The notes: generated by a model not told the origin, from the letters alone. Shown: positions 34,829 through 46,618, counted from the stretch's first letter. The stretch is DNA of 64,000 nt from Bifiguratus adelaidae (GCA_002261195.1 MVBO01000048.1:31709-95708); one strand, 5' to 3'. A program made the numbers and translations.

Positions 34829-36737
34829 TTAACGACCCAAGTCCTTATTACACGTCTTACACTTGTCTTTGCGGCAGAATGGACAGACCATCGTTCGGCA
34901 TTTCGTACACTCATTGACGCGGTCATACGAACATCGTCGATGCATAAAGACACCGCATGTGGAACAGGATGGCAGCGTCGAACAGTGATTGTAATTGCAT
35001 AAGAGAATCGGTCGACGACATAAAGCACAGATCTGATTCTTGGAGAGCGTCCAATTGGGTGAATCGTATGCGGGTGAGTGGACGTTTGGAACTTGATCTG
35101 CCTCGACGAGGCAACCTCGTTCGCGGCAACCGCGCAATCCGCAGGCATCACACTTTGGTGCGCACACAAAGCACTTCTTGAGACCAACACGCGGTCCACA
35201 AAAGGAACACTCAAAGACGGGATAGCAGGAACCAAGGTCGCAGTGCTCGCACAGATAAATGTCGAAATCAATGTCGTGCCCGGAGAGTTGGGTAAGACTG
35301 AGGCCAATTAAACCGACATCTCGACCAAAGCTTGTGCTTTCGACCAGACAAGGTTCCCCTTCCTGGATCTTGCCTCGAGGCAAGGCACTGCCAAAATGGA
35401 AGGAGCCAAGTTCGGGGAGGCGGAATGTTTGCTGCTTGGCATGGTAAATGAGACGGTTTGCCAAGGGGTATGAGTGAACGGAGAGGCAACCTTTGATTGA
35501 CAAGTGGAATAGATTAGGTAAATTACGAAGAATAGTGATCACCGTGTATTCGGATATGTTGGTGCGATCAAAGACGGCAACGTGTACAAATTCTTGTAAA
35601 CGTTTGGTGACGAGATAACGAATAAGGTTCACAACGAAGGGGTGCTCCACCGATTGTTGTTCGTCGAAGTACAAATGTTGCCACGACTCAGGTATCTGTT
35701 GGAGCACTGTTTGGATCGTTTTCTTGACATTATAGAAGCGAATGCGTGACAGGATATCAAGACGTTGGGATATGGTGAGGAGGGCGGCAGGTGGCAGTTT
35801 TGAGAGATGTGGGAGGAAATATTTGCTCTTGCGACGGCTACGTTGTTCTACTATAGGCGAATTTGGACGCCATTCCAAGTCGATTTCTCTTTCTTGGGGT
35901 GACCGGTCCGGTACCCAATGTTTGTCGTTTGTAACTCGCAAGACACTAATTCGTTCGACAACAATGTCAACAGCTCCCGTACTCGTCATCTCCACAGGCG
36001 CTATCTTGTATTTGACTGGGCTATCCGCTATGGTTTCCAATCTGCCTCTTTCTCCTGTCCCCGGTGAAGAATACTCATACCTTCCAAAGCTGGATGAACT
36101 GCCCCGGCGAATGGATGAGCTGAGAATGTCGTTGGCTTCGTAAGAGGATGCCGTGGTGGTGCCTGAGAGACTGGAACGATCCGTGCGAGTGTTGGAGCTG
36201 GCGGAGATGGATGACATGTCAAGATGGAGTTTCTCGACTTCTTTGACTTGATTGTGACGGAAAGGTGAAGGCGGCAGGGACGTGCCAAAAGCATTGTGAC
36301 TTGAGTGATTATCGGGACTAGAACTTTGATCCTCATCACCAGATTGTCTACCTTCATCCAACGGTTGAACGCTCTGTCGTCTCAACATTTTGAATTTGTC
36401 CTTGAGCGTCACTTTGACATCGAGACTAGGCGTGACCGGGGCAGAAAAGGCGCGAACTACGGGAGACTGTGGAGACAAAGCTCCTGTCCGGTCAGCGACA
36501 TGTGACCGGTCCTCTTCGCTGAGTCTGCTCATCGGCACCGCCACAACGGACCCATTGCTGACTTTTCGCAGTTTAACCTTGTCATTCTTGTACAGCCCTT
36601 CGAATGTGGCGTCGTAGAGCACTGAACCGTCTATGCTCCGCCAAGTACGGACTAGAAGAGAGCAATGCACGTCAGCATGTCGCATGAAAGGTGATTGCAC
36701 CTTTTTCGCTGTACATACCTGTCTCTTTGTCCTCCAT
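34829..36737 (-). CDS. SHD1-like domain protein with Cys-rich C-terminus
   Basis: Exon 1 (36737-36719) codes only MEDKET; a 67-nt intron leads to one long exon (36651-34829), 613 residues in all. Residues 7-60 resemble the Sla1 homology domain 1: VRTWRSIDGSVLYDATFEGL, then VKLRKV and VAVPMSRLSEED. A Ser-rich linker follows. A central folded region (about 265-450) has helical F-box/LRR-like character (ILRNLPNLFHLSIKGCL). The last 150 residues hold about 30 cysteines in CxxC pairs, for example YLCEHCDLGSC, FECSFCG, CFVCAPKCDACG, ICALCRRP, ECTKCRTMVCPFC, which should bind several zinc ions. SHD1 in Sla1 binds ubiquitin or endocytic NPFxD signals. I know no named protein with this combination, so function is open. 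Confidence 0.85.
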
Positions 36738-37101
36738 ACTCTGGCGAATGTACGCAATCAAGGATTACGAGGCGCCTATCGTGGTAGGGTGCGTCACACA
36801 AGGAATTTAACGTGATGAGGAACCCAGGTACTAGTGTGGCCCGAGCTTTTTAAGAGTGGCGTCGAGGACATTTATATGACAGCCGTGACAAGGGTAATGA
36901 TACGCTCGGCTGGAATGACAACTCAGATATTGTGCGCATGCTGAGAAGGTCATCCATGGCCGCATTCCACTGTATAGAACAAGTATATAGAACAAGGTAT
37001 GATGACCGCAGCTACAGACGCCACGACTCAATGGGTGATTAGGATATACGTACATTTATATAGACCGTGATCAGGTCGAAGAACGCCCTGCTGGATTGTC
37101 G
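36738..37101. other. Intergenic; nothing recognised
   Basis: Upstream of the SHD1-like gene and beyond it the start region of the minus-strand gene; no supported feature in these 364 bp. Confidence 0.35.
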
Positions 37102-37610
37102 TCATACTACAGTGTGCTTGTTGCCAGGTTCAGGCTTGTAAGGCGGCGGTGGCTGCATGTAACCATTCTCTACCGCTTCTCCGGTACTGGTTTCGGGTGC
37201 CGAATGAGCAGGCGGAGGCATTTGAGGGCTGGTGTAATTGGAATTTGATGTTGTCGGTGGCGAGCCAGGAGGCGGTACATACTGTGGGTAGTTAGTGGAT
37301 GCGCCGTATAGGCTTTGATTCGGCGGACCGTAATAGTTTGTATTCGGGCAATACGGGTTCGGCTGTTGCCCCGTCTGCGCGTAGTACGGCAGTTCCGTTT
37401 GGTCTATACCATTGTTTCCATTAGAACTGGTCAATCCAATGACGCAATGAACAGTGTGGGTGAGCACGACAACTTACCGGTATATATGATGGCTTGTTGT
37501 CTTCGTCGTGACCTTGCGATACACAAAAGTATCAATATGCATACAATAAAGACTGCAAATGCCAGAAAGCCAAAGTATGAATAGTTTCCATAGCCGTAAC
37601 CAAACACCAT
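37102..37610 (-). CDS. Small single-pass membrane protein, RCR-like (PPxY motif)
   Basis: Two exons (37610-37478, 37403-37102) encode 144 residues. A Gly/Tyr-rich start (MVFGYGYGNYSYFGF) runs into one transmembrane helix (FLAFAVFIVCILILLCIA), then RSRRRQQ, and a long Pro/Tyr/Asn-rich cytosolic tail ending near PPPPYKPEPG. The PPxY element is a docking site for WW domains of Rsp5/Nedd4 ubiquitin ligases. This layout matches yeast Rcr1/Rcr2, which control chitin deposition and plasma-membrane protein sorting. Sequence similarity in the low-complexity tail is not strong evidence, so the family call is moderate. Confidence 0.65.
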
Positions 37611-38331
37611 CGTAGGGTGCTTTATGCTTTTTTGAGAGAAAGAAACAGCAGCTATACCACTTAAAAGGAGGGGCTAGTGCACCCTATATAGCAAGCCAAG
37701 AAAGCTGAGCCTAGCTCACAAAGCCATTTTCCTGAAGGCGAAATTTTGAAGCTGACGTCAAAGAAACGTGGACAATTGCCTTTTTGGTACGTCTTCCAGA
37801 AAGGTGCATTATACGATCATTACACATAAAGAGAGAAGGACCCCGCATAGACATGTCACTAGAGTATATCCATTGAAGCCGATTTCGATGCCGTAGTCTA
37901 GCTATAACGGGATCGGAGAATTTTGACATTCCAACTCCACTCCACTCAACACCGCCAACATCGGGGAACATCATACCGAGGGTCATTGAACGTCTCTTTG
38001 GCTTTCTTTTCACCGAGAGAGTCTACCTTGATGCATTGCTAAATTACTACCCTGCATATTTGTGTAGCTGTTTTTGCAGGTTATTGTTATAGATGTCAAA
38101 TGATGCCCTGAACAATCAATAAGGAGTTTTCCGCTCATCAGCCTTCTTGACGCCAATTCGATCATTAAACGGCAAACAGCGCATAGCCCATCAAGTTGCC
38201 CCTGCAATTAGTAATAATTAATTAATCAACGGATGTGTTGGGGGTGATTCGTGACTGTAACCCAAAAGTTGATAATACGCCAGGGCCTCACTTACTCTTG
38301 TTTACATTATTCATTGATCCATATTGCTACG
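37611..38331. other. Intergenic, RCR-like / transketolase promoters
   Basis: These 721 bp separate two divergent genes. Small open frames inside are not convincing. The final 120 bp before the transketolase ATG contain pyrimidine-rich sequence. Confidence 0.4.
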
Positions 38332-40850
38332 ATGGTCCAAGAATTGACTCATCAAGATAAGCTTCTGCTCAACACCGTCCGTGTGTTGGCAGCTGATATC
38401 ACAAAGAAGCCGAACTCGGGACACCCAGGTAGGTAGCGGTGAGCGGAATATCTCGGGCCACAACGGCGTCGTTGTTGAATCGCTGGATGCGTTGTATCTG
38501 CTCGTAACTGATCGACATGTTTGTCTATGGCATGTCTATTCAATACTGCGTTTATGCCGTGTTACAGCACTTGGCTGTGTGGCCGACGGGGATAGGGGCT
38601 CGATGCAGCGATATATGTACTCAATTGAACCACGCTCTTGACAGGTGCTCCTATGGGCTGCGCTCCCATGGCTGTGGCGTTATGGTCAAGATTTATCAAG
38701 TGCAACCCCAAGAACCCTTACTGGGTAAGTTTAAGGTGTCGGTAGTTTTTCCGCATCGGACCGCTGTTTGAAGACGATAGGCTGACAACCTCGTGTATCC
38801 TAGATCAACCGTGATCGCTTCGTTCTCTCCAACGGTCACGGATGTGCGCTTCAATACACCATGCTCCATCTTTTGGGTTATGATGTGACCATGGAGGACC
38901 TACAATCCTTCCGCGCTTTGGATTCCAAGTATGTTTTTGGCATTTTTGCCGCTTTCACCGCGTGAGTGCTGATGCTTATATTGCTATTTTAGGACGCCCG
39001 GCCACCCCGAGAATACTCACACTCCGGGTATTGAAGTCACTACTGGCCCTCTTGGTCAAGGTACGTCTACAGAAGCAGGTCATCGACTAGTTAGAGGCTG
39101 ATGAAAAGTATAGGTATTGCTAACGCCGTCGGTCTTGCCATCGCTGAGGAGCACCTTGCCGCCACCTTCAACAAGGAAGGATTCGAGCTCTTCAACAACT
39201 ACACCTACTGTATCTTGGGTGACGGTTGTATGCAAGAAGGTGTCGCCTCCGAGGCTTGCTCTCTTGCTGGGTACGTTGCCCTTTTTGGTAAAAAAGCTAG
39301 TTTAAGCGTTATTGACCTCTTTTGAGTGCAGACATCTCAAGTTGGGCAAGTTAATTGCTCTTTACGATGACAACCATATCTCCATTGACGGTGACACTGC
39401 TCTCGGATTCACCGAGGATGTTGTTCAACGCTACCAATCCTACGGCTGGCACACTTTGATTGTTGAGGATGGTGATACCGATCTCGCGGGAATTATCAAG
39501 GCTATCGAGGAAGCCAAGAAGGTCACTGATAAGCCTTCACTCATCAAAATTCGCACTACCATTGGTTATGGCTCTGAAAAGCAAGGGACTGAAGGTGTTC
39601 ACGGCAATGCTCTTGCCGATGATGACATCGTTAACATCAAGAAGAAGTTCGGCTTCGATCCTGAGGTCAAGTTCCACGTTGATCGATCCGTGTACGACTA
39701 CTGGAAGAAGATTGCTGATCAAGGCGCTCAATATGAGAAGGAATGGATCAACCTTTTCGCAGAGTACAGCCGCAAGTATCCCAAGGAGGCTGAGGATTTG
39801 ACTCGCCGACTTGCCAACAAGCTTCCTTCTGGCTGGAAAGATGCTTTGCCTCGTTACAAGCCATCTGACAAGGCTGTTGCTACCCGAAAGCTCTCGCAAG
39901 AGGCTATCACCGCCCTCACTAGAGTCCTTCCCGAACTTGTGGGTGGTTCGGCCGACTTGACTCCTTCGACCAACACTGACTGGAAGGGCTCCCTTGATTT
40001 CCAACATCCTTCCACTGGTCTCGGAGACTTCTCCGGAAAGTATTTCCGTTTCGGTGTTCGTGAACACGGTATGAGCGCCATTTTGAACGGTATGGCTGCT
40101 TACGGTTGCATCATTCCCTTCGGTGCTACCTTCTTCAACTTCATCACCTACGCCTGGGGTGCCGTTCGTCTCTCCGCTGTTTCCCATCGCCGTGTGATCT
40201 ATGTGATGACCCACGACTCCATTGGTTTGGGTGAGGATGGTCCTACTCATCAACCTATCGAAACTATGGCTCTTTGCCGCGCTTGCCCCAACCTTATCAC
40301 CATTCGTCCAGCTGATGGTAACGAGACTTCTGGTGCTTGGGCTGTGGCTATTGAAAATACGGATCGTCCTACCGTCCTCGTACTATCCCGTCAGAATCTG
40401 CCTCAAATTGAGGGAAGCTCCTTGGACCATGTTCGCTATGGTGCCTACAAGATTGGAGATGTCAAGAACGCCAAGCTCGCTATCGTCGCCACGGGTTCTG
40501 AGGTGTCCCTCGCCGTCCAAGCTGCCGAGAAACTTTCAGCAGCTGGCATTGCCACTCAAGTTATCTCTATGCCTTCCTGGGAGCTCTTTGAGGAACAATC
40601 CAGCGAATACAAGAACTCCATCTTCCCCATTGGCGTCCCCACCCTTTCCATCGAAGCCCTCTCTGAATTCGGCTGGTCAAGGTACTCTCATGCCCACGTT
40701 GGTATGAAGACCTTTGGTGTCTCCGCTAGCGGAAACGCTGCGCTCAAGAAGTTTGGTTTTACGGTGGATAATGTCGAGCAAGTTGCCAAGAAGTTGGTTG
40801 GTCGATATGAGGGCAAGGAGGCACCCGCCCTGCCCATACATTTTGACTAG
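38332..40850 (+). CDS. TKL1: Transketolase
   Basis: Six exons (38332-38428, 38645-38724, 38804-38928, 38993-39060, 39114-39270, 39332-40850) encode 681 residues, full length. This cytosolic, thiamine-diphosphate- and Mg-dependent enzyme of the pentose phosphate pathway moves two-carbon units between sugar phosphates. Signatures are [34 protein letters not shown], the ThDP motif [13 protein letters not shown]...[10 protein letters not shown], the [10 protein letters not shown] block, and [15 protein letters not shown]. The first intron is unusually long for this window (216 nt) and splits the SGHPG motif; the others are 53-79 nt. Codon use in the last exon favours C/T-ending codons (GCT, GTC, AAG), typical of a highly expressed gene. 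Confidence 0.97.
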
Positions 40851-41147
40851 ATGGCTGTGTGCATGTTTTTATCTTCCTTCTTGCTAATCCTTCAGGATGC
40901 ACATGTTTGTTGCGCCATGTCTAAAATTTACACAAAATACAGAAATAAATAGGTTTATCATATGTATGGATCGATATTTGCCAGAACATGATCACTCTGT
41001 CCATCAAATTGTCTTTAGGAGTAAGCTTAACGATACAAATCACCCTCCTCCAGACCATTGCTCTTACCTCTTCTGGAGCAATTTCCTAAATTGGAAATCC
41101 ATAAGCGCGTTTCTCTTCACATCGCGCTAGGTGAGACGGCGTTAACG
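40851..41147. other. Transketolase 3' flank / CENP-M-like promoter
   Basis: No gene in these 297 bp; both the transketolase terminator and the next promoter must lie here. Confidence 0.4.
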
Positions 41148-42090
41148 ATGCAGGCACCTCAATATACGCTACCACATTTTGATCCTATGCAGCAAGGATG
41201 CGATTGCCTGGTATGTATTCCAAGATCCGGCATTAAGATATTAAGTCCGTGCTCACATCGAGCCCTGGTGTAGGTCATTGGGACACCCAACTCTGGCAAG
41301 CGTACCCTGAGTCAGCACATGATACAGCGCGAAGGTTTATATGTCCGAATGTAAGGTAGCTTTAGTGGGTGTATGCTTGAATTTACGTGTCCGTTCCTTG
41401 TAGACGGCTTGCGGAGACGTTGCCTCTCTCAACAGGTAAGGAACCTCGAAACGACATTCAATATGCCACTTAGGTTTAATGGACCGGTATATCTAGACAC
41501 AACTCGCTTAACCACACACGATGAGAGCTCGAAAATGCATGCGCGACCACGCATCGATTTCGTGATATTCCTGATTGACATGACGAATCGAGCCAGCTTT
41601 GAAGCCGTGCAATCGTGGATTGCAGCTGCAGGACATCAAGGCAGTCTAGGCGACGGCTACATGGTGACGCGACGTGGGTGTGTGGTGTTGACAAAAGGCA
41701 AGTATTGTGGAGCTGATATCAAGCGCTAATGTTGCGGTAGTGGACAAGATTACCCATCATACGGTCACTCGGGCTGAAGTTGAAGCTTGGTTGGAGACAG
41801 TATGGGACGTGCCGCTCTTGACCGCCAACCTAGAGGTATGAATTCAGGCCAACAACGTTGCAAGAGCTCATTTTTCCTAGTACCCGAGTGCGCTGACCAC
41901 CTTATGCCTTCAATTGACCCAACTCATGCGCATTGCAACCGGTCTGACACACGGATCCACCTCTCTGCTCTCGACGACCAACTCGCTCTTGGCGACGGGG
42001 GGATGTCCATCGATGGCTCGACCGTCTCCTTCTTTGCTCGGAAGCGTCGATACATACGAGGTCGTGCGTACTGGAGCGCTATCTCAGTGA
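41148..42090 (+). CDS. CENP-M-like kinetochore protein (Ras-like fold)
   Basis: Six exons (41148-41210, 41274-41350, 41404-41435, 41497-41697, 41741-41835, 41881-42090) encode 225 residues. The matches to human CENP-M run in order: a first strand with VIGT, RLAETLPL, then RPRIDFVIFLIDM, GCVVLTKVDK, WDVPLLTANLE, and LMRIATGLTHGSTSLLS. Human CENP-M is a pseudo-GTPase of the inner-kinetochore CCAN complex (CENP-H/I/K/M). Here the loop after strand 1 reads GTPNSGKR, a P-loop complete except for Arg in place of Ser/Thr, and TKVD resembles the NKxD base-recognition motif. Intron 4 is GC-AG (41698-41740). Residues after about 195 form an extra Ser/Pro-containing tail. Convergent with MSS1 (112 bp apart). 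Confidence 0.82.
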
Positions 42091-42202
42091 CATTCATGTT
42101 CTATTTTGTAACATATGTACACATAATACACGGGCGCACTAGGTGGGCGCGTAGGACAGATATCATTAAAGCAACCCAGGTTCGGAATCGAATCTCTTTT
42201 GC

Positions 42203-44266
42203 CTATTTGCCAATGCAGAACTCGCTGAAAATGATATCGAGTACATCTTCCACGTCCACTCGGCCAGTGATCCTTCCGATAGCGTTGGCAGCAAGTCGCA
42301 GCTCTTCGGCCAGCAACACGACATCCGGGAGGTTCTCGAAGTCCATGACGCAAAGACCTTCTGTCATGACATGAGACAAGTTTAAACAACGTTATGGTAT
42401 AGGACTTACCGAGAACCGTGCTGACGTGTTGCAAGCAAGCTTCCAATTGAACCCGATAACGCTCATGAGTGATGATGGCATTTGACGAGGTAAAGCTGGC
42501 ATTGCTCTCGCCGCCTTCAACCACGCGTTGGACCATAGCTTTCACGTGATCCAAAAGAGATCCGAGACCTTGCTCGGTGGTGAAACTGGTCAATAGGATG
42601 TTTTCCGGAGGAGGGAAATTTGCATGCTGCAGATGATTGCATTCGTAAACCTTTAACCCCAATGACCGTCGACTGCATCCATTGAGGTGTGGATGCGATG
42701 AGCTTCTTGTTTCGGCGTCTGAAGAGAGCTGGTCCACCTTATTGATGAGAAGTAGCGTTTGACGATCCATCAGTGGTGGCAACGCGGCAGAGTCAAGTGT
42801 CAGCGAAGAATCATCATCTGTGTGATCGTGCGTCCTCATGATCGCCGTGACGGGAATAACGCATATCTGAATGTCTGTCGCACTAGCCCTATTGGTGCCC
42901 GTTTATGCCATCTACCCATTGCATGACGAGTCCACTTATCACATACCTTTCCCTGGCCCGCCGTATACCTTCAACTTCAATTGGATCTAGGGTACGTCGT
43001 AGACCAGCCGTGTCACTGAAGATTACAGGATAGCCCGCAATATTCAAAGAAGCCTCCACAACGTCACGGGTCGTGCCTGGAGTTTCGGAAACAATGGAAA
43101 CCGGTCTTTTGGCTGCCGATAATCACATATTAGGTTCGCTGTGACTGCCTCGATTGAATCGACAACCCACCTAGCCAATTCAGTAGCGTGCTCTTTCCGG
43201 CATTTGGCGGTCCTGAAATGGTTACATGTACGCCGCTTCGCAATATTTCACCTCGCTGACCGTCATTGAGATGTTGTTGAATGGCAGCTTGCAATTGTTG
43301 CAAATTGCTCTGTGCGGTTTCCAGGACATCATCTTCTATCTGCTCATCTTCGCCAAAATCTATGACAGCCTCGAATAAGGCCATGCTGTGTATTAAATCG
43401 ATACGCCAGGTATCATACAGCGCACGCAATGTTCCCTAGGTATCACACGGGGTGAGCTCATCCCATAAGACGTGCCTCGTCATAACTTACGCCAGCTTGA
43501 CTTAATGCGACCCGTCTCTGCATCTCAGTCTCGGCATTAATAAGGTCGGAAAGCCCTTCCACCTCAGTCAAATCGAGACGGTCATTGTCGAAAGCTCTTG
43601 ACGAGTAAAATTAGCCGCGGAGCTAGTGCAAGACACCGGCTCCTACCTTCGTGCAAACTCTCCGCGCTCGGCCAATCGAAATCCTTCCATGGCATGGAGT
43701 GCTTCAATAACTCCCTTCACAACGGCATTTCCTCCATGGATATGAAATTCGACAACATCTTCTCCAGTGAATGAATTCGGTCCTGGACGCGGCCTTCGTG
43801 TCAAATCCAAGATAGAACGAGCATTAAATTCCGTACCTGGAAAATAGAGCACGAGTCCGCGATCGAGGACCTCATACGTTCTAGGATGGACAATCTCTCG
43901 ATAGTGTGCTTTTCGTGGTATCAAGCTGCCACCGTTTGGCTGCACCTCGTCAGTCTTCGAGTCTAATTCGAGACCGACCAAGTTTTTCCGGTAGACCCTC
44001 CTAGTCATGTCTTGAATGGCCTAGTACGTACGCGTTTGTTCAGTCCAGAGCACAGACGCGTGGTGCTGACCTACCTGCTTGACATTCGGACCCGAGGCAC
44101 GGACAATTGCAACTCCGGCCTTACCATGTCCGCTAGAGAGCGCAAAAATAGTGGGCCGAAGCGCACCCTGATTAAAGTAGCGCAACCGGCCTGCAGATTT
44201 GACGTAATCTGCCACTGCAGTCGGCCTCCAGTGACCCAGTCTGCAGCGCAAGGCAACAATCGACAT
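42203..44266 (-). CDS. MSS1: Mitochondrial tRNA-modification GTPase MSS1/GTPBP3 (TrmE family)
   Basis: With MTO1, this enzyme makes the 5-carboxymethylaminomethyl modification of wobble uridine in mitochondrial tRNAs. First exons: 44266-44075 and 44020-43837. The N-terminus [15 protein letters not shown] is Arg-rich and free of acids, as expected for a mitochondrial presequence, followed by [21 protein letters not shown]. The formyl-THF-binding domain ends with [12 protein letters not shown] and AERGEFA. The GTPase domain has GPPNAGKST (G1), SETPGTTRD (G2), DTAGLRR (G3) and NKVD (G4). The C-terminus is FCIGK, the catalytic CxGK of TrmE. The intron at 43783-43836 is 54 nt with no in-frame stop. 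The ATG lies just 23 nt after the stop codon of the upstream RCC1-like gene. An upstream TTG at 44314 is open in frame but is not a credible start. Confidence 0.93.
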
Positions 44267-44289
44267 CCAAAGGAGATTTCCAAATTGGG

Positions 44290-46181
44290 TCAAACGCAGA
44301 GAACAATGGAACAACCTTCCAACAGCGTGACATCAATGACACGACCGTGTTGGCTAGCGACCCATATTCGACGTGGCGTGTAGTCGCATAGACTGGAAGA
44401 TTGGCTTTGGAAGGTGGTACCCCACTGCCATAGATCGCCTGTGGTGGTCAAGGCCGTTACGTGCCAGCGACCGCATCGAACGGCGCTGATATCTTGCGGC
44501 AACCTCTTGACTTGATGTGGAGAACGCGTCGCTGCTTGTCTTACGGGATCGCCTTCATCAGCTGTGGGATCCGTATATTCAATGCTCGGATCTTGAATCA
44601 ATTCCTCTAGCCTCCCAATCCCACACGATCCTCGATCCACCCTTCCCCAAGTCCAGACTTGCCCATTCTGCAAGAGCAGCACCGTAAAGTCCTCGCCACC
44701 TGTGAGCATTCGCACTCCAAGACCTTGCTGTACGATGGGTTCCAATACATGTGCTCGGGAGGGAAGCGCAACCACCGGCGCATCTCCTCCTTCGGATTCA
44801 GATAGACAACACTGTAGGTCATCGTTCCAGCCCCAGCTCCACACATGGTTTTCGTGATCCACTGCAAAGCAATGGAACCAGCCTCCACCTATACTTCTGA
44901 TACTGATAGTTTCCGATCGAGATTTTTTAAACCGAATGCGTTCAGGGGCAAAGCCATCGCGAGCGTGTCGATCTACGGTGCGTCGCCCAAGCTGATGCTT
45001 TTCTCCGTTTCCCCAGGTATAGACATCGCCTTCATCCGTCAATGCCATGAGGTGCTCACGCCCAGCGGAGATCGATATGACAATGGCTCGCGAAAGTGGC
45101 TCAAATAGGCTCAGGATTGATTCACGTGTCCGCTCAGCGGACTCAGGAAGGGATTGTGCCGTGTTGATACATAACGTGGATGTTGACGTCTGTACCCAAT
45201 ATATGAGATGTAAGAAATCGCCCTCAATACGGCGACCCCTCATACTCACGCTGTAAGTGCCTCCACAAAATACTTGGCCGTCCATCGTCAAGGCAGCCGC
45301 AAAGTCACGTCCGCATGTCAGGGTTTTTATCCTATTGTCAACGACAGGCTTGTCTAGCAAGTCTTGCGCGTGTTCGGCTTGCTCGGCCAACCCTTTGTTT
45401 GAACATGCAAAGAGCTGCATACTGGACGTCAATAACAGATTCACAATGGCGCACAACCTACTTTCTTATTTGAGGATATCAGCAGGGTGTACGTGCGAGT
45501 GACGCCGATGGTGGTATAGGTCCGGTATCCGTGTTCGACTTGAGGGCTAAGAGGGACTTGGACTCCTCCATTCACTTGTCGTAAGGCATGATCCGGCATG
45601 ATGAGGACTCGGGACCCCTGCATTTCTCTGTCTCCTTCCTCTTTGTCCGCTTCGTCTTGTGCTTGACGTAGCTTGCGCAAAAAGGTCGATCCGTTCGCTT
45701 GCTCGAGACTGATAATATCTTGTAAGCGAGGCGCTGGAGATTTGGTCAATGGAGTCGGAGTGTATTTAGGTATAGGCAAGCGTTTCCGCGGTATAGATTG
45801 GGAGCGTCGAAAAAGAGGAGAATGTTCTTTTGTCGGAGTGTACGTGTCGGCAGAGAGAACGTCGCCTCGCGCTGGTGTCAATGGTAATGAGTGCGAACGT
45901 GATGTCGCACGCGCTAAAGGGCTTTGCGATCGCAACGAATCCTGTTCTGAAAAGCCCGAGCTCGCGCGTTTTCTCTTGAGTGGGGTTGGTATGATCTGAG
46001 ATCGGCGTTTTCGCTTTGGCGACTGAGTGGATGCAGGTATACTTGAAGTGTCATCGCCGACCAATAGGACTTCATCATCCCTTTCGGATAGCGAATCGTC
46101 ATTTAAAATCGGAGAGAGGCTTTCCGTTTGGGTTGACGCTTGTTCGGCCTGCTTCTGTTGTGAGGCTGATCCTTTGATCAT
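44290..46181 (-). CDS. RCC1-repeat protein with disordered N-terminus
   Basis: Three exons (46181-45462, 45414-45250, 45189-44290) encode 594 residues. The first 240 are disordered, Ser/Pro/Arg-rich, with KRKRR and PLKRKRA nuclear-localisation-like runs. From about residue 240 RCC1-type blades follow: AAALTMDGQVFCGG, MALTDEGDVYTWGNG, CFAVDHENHVWSWGWN, VLLLQNGQVWTWGR, and VTALTTTGDLWQWGT. The blades are diverged and some are long, so I count five or six rather than a clean seven. RCC1 itself is the nuclear exchange factor for Ran, but many repeat proteins are not. The N-terminal extension and divergence argue against calling it RCC1. Intron 45190-45249 (60 nt) is stop-free in frame. Confidence 0.85.
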
Positions 46182-46618
46182 ACTCTAAGATAAGGGTACT
46201 TGAGTCAACGAGCGGTGGAACTCGCGTCAACTTGACCTTACATGAGTTGCGGTACTTGCCAGGAAACAGATGTTTGTCTGTGGGAATGAATTATACGGAA
46301 CTAGAGGTCATACGCCCAGTATCATAAGTCCCGCAGCCCTCACTCTGGATGTATTGACAGACGTGGCTTCGTGGTCTATGGATAATAGACTTTGCTGCCT
46401 GCGAGAACAAGTGTGCTCACTCGTGGGTCACTTGAAGTCCGTTGGCATGCAACGTTTATGATTACCATATAAGGAAATTCATATTTCAGCAGGGTCCGCA
46501 CTTGACACATTGTTATCGAGTGGTTCACTGGTCTTGATAAGAGTTTGTCCGAAAACAAGTGTGGTCAACATTGTAGAATCACAAGTATACCTTGTCGATA
46601 ATGGTTGATATATTACAG
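46182..46618. other. Intergenic between WC-2 stop and RCC1-like start
   Basis: These 437 bp lie between two minus-strand genes and presumably carry the WC-2 terminator and the RCC1-like promoter. No other feature was recognised. Confidence 0.4.

Noticed and set aside
44267-44314. MSS1 start at the upstream TTG (44314), which would overlap the RCC1-like gene
   Set aside because: TTG is not a normal fungal start, and the ATG at 44266 gives a better mitochondrial presequence.
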